This document shows positions 23,496 to 29,955 of a stretch of 29,955 nt of DNA, in pieces. Below the pieces are notes generated by a model, which ran no database searches, was not told the origin of the DNA, and saw only the letters and a list, made by a program, of their open reading frames with translations. Position 1 is the first letter of the stretch. Every line of letters begins with the position of its first letter. Source of the DNA: Paramecium octaurelia (taxonomy: Eukaryota > Ciliophora > Oligohymenophorea > Peniculida > Parameciidae); contig CAJJDP010000188.1 of NCBI GenBank assembly GCA_905182995.1, forward strand, positions 51,550 through 81,504. Direction: 5' to 3'. The position numbers and the translations under genes are program-made.

Positions 23496-24173
23496 ATGAA
23501 AATCAAATTTAATGTTATAATTTTGGTCATTTTAAGTTTAACTCAAACTCTGTGTGGCGAAATTTGCTTGGTTGATAAATAGTAAAATAAAATCATATTT
23601 GAAATTGTATATTTAAATAAAAAATTTTATTCTACTTTTTTAAGTTTCAAGATCAAACGACCTTTAGATTGGAATAATTATCTTAAATCTACACCTTAAT
23701 ATCTAACAAGTCTTCCTTTAAAGTTTAAAAATTACTTCTTTTTCAAATTGATAATAAAAGTAACACTTATCATCAATGTATTTTCCATCCTCATCCTATT
23801 CGATCCCTTTAGACTACATAAGGTTGACCATATTGCTAGGATCAGTTCAAGGGTAAGCATTTTGGAAGGGTTTAGTGAAGGGGAGTATTAGTTAGAAGGC
23901 TATGACGGTTCAGATTTTCTTGTGGCGTATGATGATCTCTTTGCGTATCCATGGTCTTCATACTATGTCACAAGATAATTTCTATTATTGGTAAATTAAT
24001 AATTTCTTTTTGATATAGAACTTCATAATTAAGATTTTTAGGATTACTGCAAGCGAAAGAAATTTAGTAGAATAAGTTCAAAAGATTTCATTTTTAAAGA
24101 ACATCGAACCTCATATACCAGTTACACCTTTGCAGACTCACGTATTCCTGATATCCTTTACTTTATTTTTTGA
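23496..24173 (+). CDS. Hypothetical secreted or membrane protein, 225 residues
   Basis: ATG at 23496, 18 bases after an in-frame TGA (23478-23480), so the frame starts essentially at the Met; TGA at 24171-24173. It begins MKIKFNVIILVILSLTQTLC followed by GEIC, a textbook signal-peptide pattern: basic start, hydrophobic core, polar small-residue end. A second hydrophobic segment lies near residues 86-102 (KLIIKVTLIINVFSILIL). The C-terminal part is acidic and aromatic (EGFSEGEYQLEGYDGSDF, then LVAYDDLFAYPWSSYYV) and locally less AT-rich than the surroundings. TAA/TAG are read as Gln several times. No family was recognised. A second phase is also open over part of it, which weakens the case. 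A short intron in the middle cannot be excluded. Confidence 0.4.
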
Positions 24174-24879
24174 TAAAATTTTAAAAATTTAAAAGAGATA
24201 ATACATTTGGGTGATGAGAAATAATACTGGATCATGTGTAATAAAAATAAAGATAGTTCTCGGAGATATATGCTTTGCTATAAGTCAAATGGAATGTAAA
24301 ATTGATTCATCTGGCTTTTTTTTATGGATCATTTCATTGATACTTCCAAATTACACTTCTGAAATTTAATGCTTAAAATATTTTGCTATTCAATTGAGGG
24401 CAACTTGCAAAACTCAACAAGGTAATCGCTCTAGATGAATAAAGCTATGACATATTTTGTGGAAACATCTATTTATAAAGAATAGCGGATTGTCAAGGTA
24501 AAGTATTGAAAATTCATCAAGCTTTAATTATTTCAAATTGAAATTTCAATGAGGAATATTATTATTAATTAATAAATATATAATAAATGATTACATTTAA
24601 TTGATTATCTTTTATATTAAAAGAATTTTATTGATAATTTAAAACTTACAAATTTGTTATTAAAATTAACAATTATTCTAAATGCATGAGAGGAAATGAG
24701 GCAGATCAATTAATCTTACCTAGCTTAAATTTTAAATAACTATTGTAGTTTAAGGTTAAATTGCTCATTAGTCTAACTCAATTATAATAACTAATATTTT
24801 TTTTTTGCTTTATAAAAATTAATTGATTTATAAATAGTTTATGGCTTAAATTTTTATCATCTGAATTTAAAAAATTTAA
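24174..24879. other. No gene recognised
   Basis: AT-rich spacer before the first 1.25-kb repeat copy, especially AT-dense at about 24550-24700 and 24770-24880. No frame or structure of note. Confidence 0.4.
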
Positions 24880-26129
24880 ATAAAACTATACAATTTCTTA
24901 CATTTCTAGCAGAAGAAGAATTTCTGAATTTTTACTGTCGAGTTTAAGAAAGGAATGTGTAATTTTTAAATAAAAACCAATTTCCTTTCTTGATTATGCA
25001 ATTTAAAAAAAGCAAAACAAGTATTTTTATCTTAAGTTCTTAATGATACCATAATTGATACATCCAAAGGAGTTTCCTCCTGCACCTTGACTGTTTGAAA
25101 GTAAGAACTGATGAGTAGATTGTATGCACTGACGTCTAGAGAATTCAGAATTTAATAAGGGGACGAAGAGCGAAGTTTAAAAATGAAGGCCCCGATCCCC
25201 TGGTGAGTCGAGTCACTCGGAGGATGATACAGAATTTCAATTATGAGTCATACAATTTTCTACTTCTTAGTAATATACTTGTAATACTATATATACTTAA
25301 GGTGTTTATTACTGAAAGTATTTCATAAGAATATATAATCTAACAAATTTTAATGGAAAGTTTCTTTAGAACTATAAAATGTAACTGAATCCATGATTTT
25401 TGATTTTATTTTTCTATATTGGAACTCTATTATAACAAACTTCTTTTTGAGTTAAAAATTGTTATTGTATAGGTTTATTGACAATTCAATTTATTTTTCT
25501 TTGTACTTATCTGACTTATTCCTTCTTATAATACAGTTTGTTCATTTTTTTTGACTTAACAGAATGTATTATCCTTCTTCTTTTAATTATTCCTAATATT
25601 TTCCAAAGTTTCCAAACTTTTTTTTCACATTCTTGTACCATAAAATGTTGTATAAGTTAAAGTTAACTTCTACATGATTATGTCAATAAATGATGCTGCC
25701 AGTCTAATTTTAACTCTTTAATTATTTTTGAAGAAATCAAATCCAAGTGGTAGCCGTAATTTGTTAAAACTATAAAAAGAAATCAAAATATATTAGAATT
25801 TTGAATTATCAAAATATATACAACGTCTTGAATTGATAATTTAAAGTAACTTTTCATAATTGAAATAAGAAATTCCAGAATTAGTCAATGCTTGAATATA
25901 TTCATAACCTCAACTAAAATATTGAATTTCTTAAGATAGGAGTCCATTTCAATTAAAAACGAATTTAAAATGAGATACTTTATGAAGAGTGTAAATAAAT
26001 GTAAATGGATTATAAAAAATTAAACAGAAAACTATTAACTATTAAAAATCATTTCATGTTTATTTTAATTTGAACCTCAACCTAGCAAATTAATGATATC
26101 TAAGGTCAGCTTACTTTTTGGTTACCCAT
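24880..26129. repeat. 1.25-kb dispersed repeat, copy 1
   Basis: Starts at ATAAAACTATAC and ends at GGTTACCCAT; 1,250 bp. It appears identical to copy 2 and to copy 3 apart from a 57-bp gap. It holds a perfect 10-bp inverted repeat (AAGAAAGGAA 24946-24955, TTCCTTTCTT 24982-24991) and a GC-rich core near 25158-25225. No terminal inverted repeats and no clear target duplication were seen. A minus-strand ciliate-code frame runs from about 25782 to TGA 25486-25488 (Met at 25641, MVQECEKKVWKLWKILGI, basic). It continues in the same phase beyond that TGA to about 25244, but no known protein was recognised. Confidence 0.95.
25158..25225. other. GC-rich hairpin-forming core of the 1.25-kb repeat
   Basis: A compact GC-rich patch in a strongly AT-rich element. 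AGGGGA (25158-25163) pairs with TCCCCT (25196-25201), and GAGT (25205-25208) with ACTC (25215-25218) around a six-base loop. CGAGTCACTCG (25209-25219) is itself near-palindromic. The patch is retained without change in all three copies (about 26410-26477 and 29035-29102). It may be a structural RNA element, protein-binding site or replication/recombination signal. No RNA family was recognised. Confidence 0.45.
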
Positions 26130-26130
26130 N
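26130..26130. other. Single undetermined base (N) between repeat copies
   Basis: The only N in the window lies exactly between the last base of repeat copy 1 and the start of copy 2. This is a likely contig join, so the tandem arrangement of the two copies may be an assembly product. Confidence 0.9.
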
Positions 26131-26131
26131 T

Positions 26132-27381
26132 ATAAAACTATACAATTTCTTACATTTCTAGCAGAAGAAGAATTTCTGAATTTTTACTGTCGAGTTTAAG
26201 AAAGGAATGTGTAATTTTTAAATAAAAACCAATTTCCTTTCTTGATTATGCAATTTAAAAAAAGCAAAACAAGTATTTTTATCTTAAGTTCTTAATGATA
26301 CCATAATTGATACATCCAAAGGAGTTTCCTCCTGCACCTTGACTGTTTGAAAGTAAGAACTGATGAGTAGATTGTATGCACTGACGTCTAGAGAATTCAG
26401 AATTTAATAAGGGGACGAAGAGCGAAGTTTAAAAATGAAGGCCCCGATCCCCTGGTGAGTCGAGTCACTCGGAGGATGATACAGAATTTCAATTATGAGT
26501 CATACAATTTTCTACTTCTTAGTAATATACTTGTAATACTATATATACTTAAGGTGTTTATTACTGAAAGTATTTCATAAGAATATATAATCTAACAAAT
26601 TTTAATGGAAAGTTTCTTTAGAACTATAAAATGTAACTGAATCCATGATTTTTGATTTTATTTTTCTATATTGGAACTCTATTATAACAAACTTCTTTTT
26701 GAGTTAAAAATTGTTATTGTATAGGTTTATTGACAATTCAATTTATTTTTCTTTGTACTTATCTGACTTATTCCTTCTTATAATACAGTTTGTTCATTTT
26801 TTTTGACTTAACAGAATGTATTATCCTTCTTCTTTTAATTATTCCTAATATTTTCCAAAGTTTCCAAACTTTTTTTTCACATTCTTGTACCATAAAATGT
26901 TGTATAAGTTAAAGTTAACTTCTACATGATTATGTCAATAAATGATGCTGCCAGTCTAATTTTAACTCTTTAATTATTTTTGAAGAAATCAAATCCAAGT
27001 GGTAGCCGTAATTTGTTAAAACTATAAAAAGAAATCAAAATATATTAGAATTTTGAATTATCAAAATATATACAACGTCTTGAATTGATAATTTAAAGTA
27101 ACTTTTCATAATTGAAATAAGAAATTCCAGAATTAGTCAATGCTTGAATATATTCATAACCTCAACTAAAATATTGAATTTCTTAAGATAGGAGTCCATT
27201 TCAATTAAAAACGAATTTAAAATGAGATACTTTATGAAGAGTGTAAATAAATGTAAATGGATTATAAAAAATTAAACAGAAAACTATTAACTATTAAAAA
27301 TCATTTCATGTTTATTTTAATTTGAACCTCAACCTAGCAAATTAATGATATCTAAGGTCAGCTTACTTTTTGGTTACCCAT
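26132..27381. repeat. 1.25-kb dispersed repeat, copy 2
   Basis: Same 1,250-bp unit as copy 1, offset 1,252 bp, separated from it by N and one T. Its right flank begins ATCTTATGATGGGG. The first six of those bases (ATCTTA) also follow copy 3, up to the window edge, so the true repeat may extend further right than the shared unit with copy 1. Confidence 0.95.
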
Positions 27382-28025
27382 ATCTTATGATGGGGAAATA
27401 ATCACTTTTATTATACACTTTCCTTTATTAATGAGACAGATGGATAGTTTTAGTTTGAAGAATTTATAAAGATTTTACTTCATCAAAACCTAAGCTAATC
27501 TCATTTTGATATCACCATGCTTAAATAACACAAAAAGTATTAAAAGGATGAAGCATTTTTAAATGATCTAGAGATAAAAATTGTAAATAATATTTTATAG
27601 AATATTTGCTGAATAGTTTATTGATTACTTAAATTGTAATTAAATTTATAATAATAACCTTATTTCAATACATATTAACAATTTTATATAAATCTATCTA
27701 ATACTATATTCTGTGTCAAAGCTTATAATAGTAAAGTGGTTAATTCCTAAAGTAGAAATGAATAATGAAATTATTTCCTTGATAAAGATGGATATAGGTT
27801 TAAATAAATAGGCACAATATCATGGGAAATCCATAAAAAGATGAATTTGAAGTGAAACATTTAATTTCTTTATTAGATCTTTTCGCAAGCTCAATAAGAC
27901 AAAAATGTTTTTATATATTGCTTCAGTAAAGCCATCAATATATTATATACAACTGAGTATTTTTGGTTTGCTTATTAAAGATAACAGAAAGGCTGATATC
28001 ATAAAACCTTTCTTTGTTTTACTTA
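27382..28025. other. No gene recognised
   Basis: AT-rich spacer between repeat copy 2 and the candidate frame at 28026. Frames are short and no structure was seen. Confidence 0.35.
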
Positions 28026-28358
28026 ATGTTACTATAAGAATCTCTATATAAATTGGGTTAATTCTTATTATTTAATTTTTGTTCCCGCCTATTAGTGGTT
28101 AGGTCAGGAGGTGCATCAAGCACTAATAAAATTAGTGATATCCTCTTAGAAGGCCTGGAGATTGATTAAATAATCAAAAGAGTAAGAAGCAAGGATGCTA
28201 AAAGTATTTTTGAGTATTCAAGTAATACTGGCAGAACTTCAAATACTCAGATTATAATAAAACTTTGGAGAAAACAGAAATTGGATAGGAAAGTGTAAAC
28301 TGGTAACCTACTTTGGACACCACACAAATACTTGTGCCATATCAGAATTATATTTTGA
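28026..28358 (+). CDS. Hypothetical protein or exon, 110 residues
   Basis: ATG at 28026 to TGA 28356-28358 in ciliate code. From about residue 24 the composition is balanced and protein-like (VVRSGGASSTNKISDILL, EGLEIDQIIKRVRSKDA, FEYSSNTGRTSNTQIII). That differs from the hydrophobic, AT-driven text before it, so the real gene piece may start near 28092. No domain was recognised. Downstream, about 28452-28715 carries another protein-like stretch in ciliate code (SLDQANYQELQLDRF, a TGA, then DMCSSYSKQHKHLFAYF), so this may be part of a larger broken or spliced gene lying between two repeat copies. Confidence 0.33.
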
Positions 28359-28756
28359 GATGATTATTTATTTTATATCTAATTCCTTAAATGGTATCAT
28401 CATCAATTCTTAATCGAGCTTTTGTTTTATGAAAATAATTTGTTCATCCAGGTGACTTATCTTTAGATTAAGCAAATTATTAAGAACTACAACTTGATAG
28501 ATTCTGAGACATGTGCTCAAGTTATTCTAAACAACATAAGCATCTATTTGCATATTTCAAGCAACTAAGGCTAAGAATTTGTACGATCTTGAGCATTTAT
28601 TTAATATAAGCCATCTAGACGTTATAAAAGTTCAGTAAAAACAGTGTAGCTTGCCTTTCAAGAGAATCTAAATTAAATCTTTGGGACAAGATATATAGCA
28701 ATCAAATGAAGTGCTGATAATTTTATAACCAGTATAGAAACTGGATGTATAAGGGA

Positions 28757-29949
28757 ATAAAACTATACAATTTCTTACATTTCTAGCAGAAGAAGAATTT
28801 CTGAATTTTTACTGTCGAGTTTAAGAAAGGAATGTGTAATTTTTAAATAAAAACCAATTTCCTTTCTTGATTATGCAATTTAAAAAAAGCAAAACAAGTA
28901 TTTTTATCTTAAGTTCTTAATGATACCATAATTGATACATCCAAAGGAGTTTCCTCCTGCACCTTGACTGTTTGAAAGTAAGAACTGATGAGTAGATTGT
29001 ATGCACTGACGTCTAGAGAATTCAGAATTTAATAAGGGGACGAAGAGCGAAGTTTAAAAATGAAGGCCCCGATCCCCTGGTGAGTCGAGTCACTCGGAGG
29101 ATGATACAGAATTTCAATTATGAGTCATACAATTTTCTACTTCTTAGTAATATACTTGTAATACTATATATACTTAAGGTGTTTATTACTGAAAGTATTT
29201 CATAAGAATATATAATCTAACAAATTTTAATGGAAAGTTTCTTTAGAACTATAAAATGTAACTGAATCCATGATTTTTGATTTTATTTTTCTATATTGGA
29301 ACTCTATTATAACAAACTTCTTTTTGAGTTAAAAATTGTTATTGTATAGGATACAGTTTGTTCATTTTTTTTGACTTAACAGAATGTATTATCCTTCTTC
29401 TTTTAATTATTCCTAATATTTTCCAAAGTTTCCAAACTTTTTTTTCACATTCTTGTACCATAAAATGTTGTATAAGTTAAAGTTAACTTCTACATGATTA
29501 TGTCAATAAATGATGCTGCCAGTCTAATTTTAACTCTTTAATTATTTTTGAAGAAATCAAATCCAAGTGGTAGCCGTAATTTGTTAAAACTATAAAAAGA
29601 AATCAAAATATATTAGAATTTTGAATTATCAAAATATATACAACGTCTTGAATTGATAATTTAAAGTAACTTTTCATAATTGAAATAAGAAATTCCAGAA
29701 TTAGTCAATGCTTGAATATATTCATAACCTCAACTAAAATATTGAATTTCTTAAGATAGGAGTCCATTTCAATTAAAAACGAATTTAAAATGAGATACTT
29801 TATGAAGAGTGTAAATAAATGTAAATGGATTATAAAAAATTAAACAGAAAACTATTAACTATTAAAAATCATTTCATGTTTATTTTAATTTGAACCTCAA
29901 CCTAGCAAATTAATGATATCTAAGGTCAGCTTACTTTTTGGTTACCCAT
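28757..29949. repeat. 1.25-kb dispersed repeat, copy 3 with a 57-bp deletion
   Basis: Same unit as copies 1 and 2, 1,193 bp long. It lacks the 57 bases that in copy 1 occupy 25474-25530; the junction is at 29350/29351. The left boundary is sharp (GGGAATAAAACTATAC), and the right end is followed by ATCTTA as in copy 2. The deletion is a multiple of three and has no microhomology or TA repeat at its ends. Confidence 0.95.
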
Positions 29950-29955
29950 ATCTTA

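Noticed and set aside
25108..25180. Hammerhead ribozyme, suggested by CTGATGAG in the repeat
   Set aside because: No GAAA after a stem II and no matching cleavage-site helix could be found nearby.
25158..25240. U6 or SRP RNA, suggested by AAGGCCCC...GGATGATAC and CACTCGGAGG
   Set aside because: Only short partial resemblances; the ACAGAGA box of U6 and the conserved SRP helix motifs are absent.
25474..25530. The 57 bp missing from copy 3 as an excised internal eliminated sequence
   Set aside because: The junction does not leave a single TA from a TA...TA pair, and the ends do not match the TAYAG consensus; it reads as a plain deletion.

Overview
The window looks like nuclear DNA of a ciliate, most likely a Paramecium species. 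It is very AT-rich. Its one clear large gene reads through only if TAA and TAG mean glutamine and TGA is the sole stop. That gene has the architecture I recall for a large Paramecium family: a short N-terminal region, pentapeptide-like repeats, then a long run of near-identical WD40 units.

Layout. 1-11.4 kb holds no gene I can name. It has several stretches readable in the ciliate code, most broken by TGA codons or frame changes (best: 201-1310 +, 2641-3131 -, 5383-5950 +, 6641-7200 +, 7815-8339 +, 9317-9763 +). 11.46-12.30 kb (-) is a convincing pseudogene of a WD40/pentapeptide family member, cut off before its WD40 part. 13.10-17.86 kb (-) is an intact, intronless gene of 1,586 codons with about 31 WD40 units and an MGNC start suggesting lipid anchoring. 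Inside it, 10 WD40 units (1,260 bp) are tandemly duplicated without a single difference. 18.45-18.71 kb is an isolated GC-rich tract with nested inverted repeats. 18.7-23.5 kb shows nothing I recognise. 23.50-24.17 kb (+) is a possible small secreted protein. 24.88-29.95 kb carries three nearly identical copies of a 1.25-kb repeat, two of them back to back around a single N, and between copies 2 and 3 a possible short reading frame (28.03-28.36 kb).

Caution. With TGA as the only stop at this base composition, random frames average roughly 50-60 codons and some exceed 150. Length alone is therefore weak evidence, and the minor calls carry low confidence. No tRNA, rRNA, CRISPR array or recognisable transposase was found. 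One intact gene in 30 kb is far below the density of a Paramecium somatic (macronuclear) genome. The window may therefore be germline-limited (micronuclear) DNA, a chromosome-end region, or a stretch of decayed gene copies; the sequence alone does not decide.
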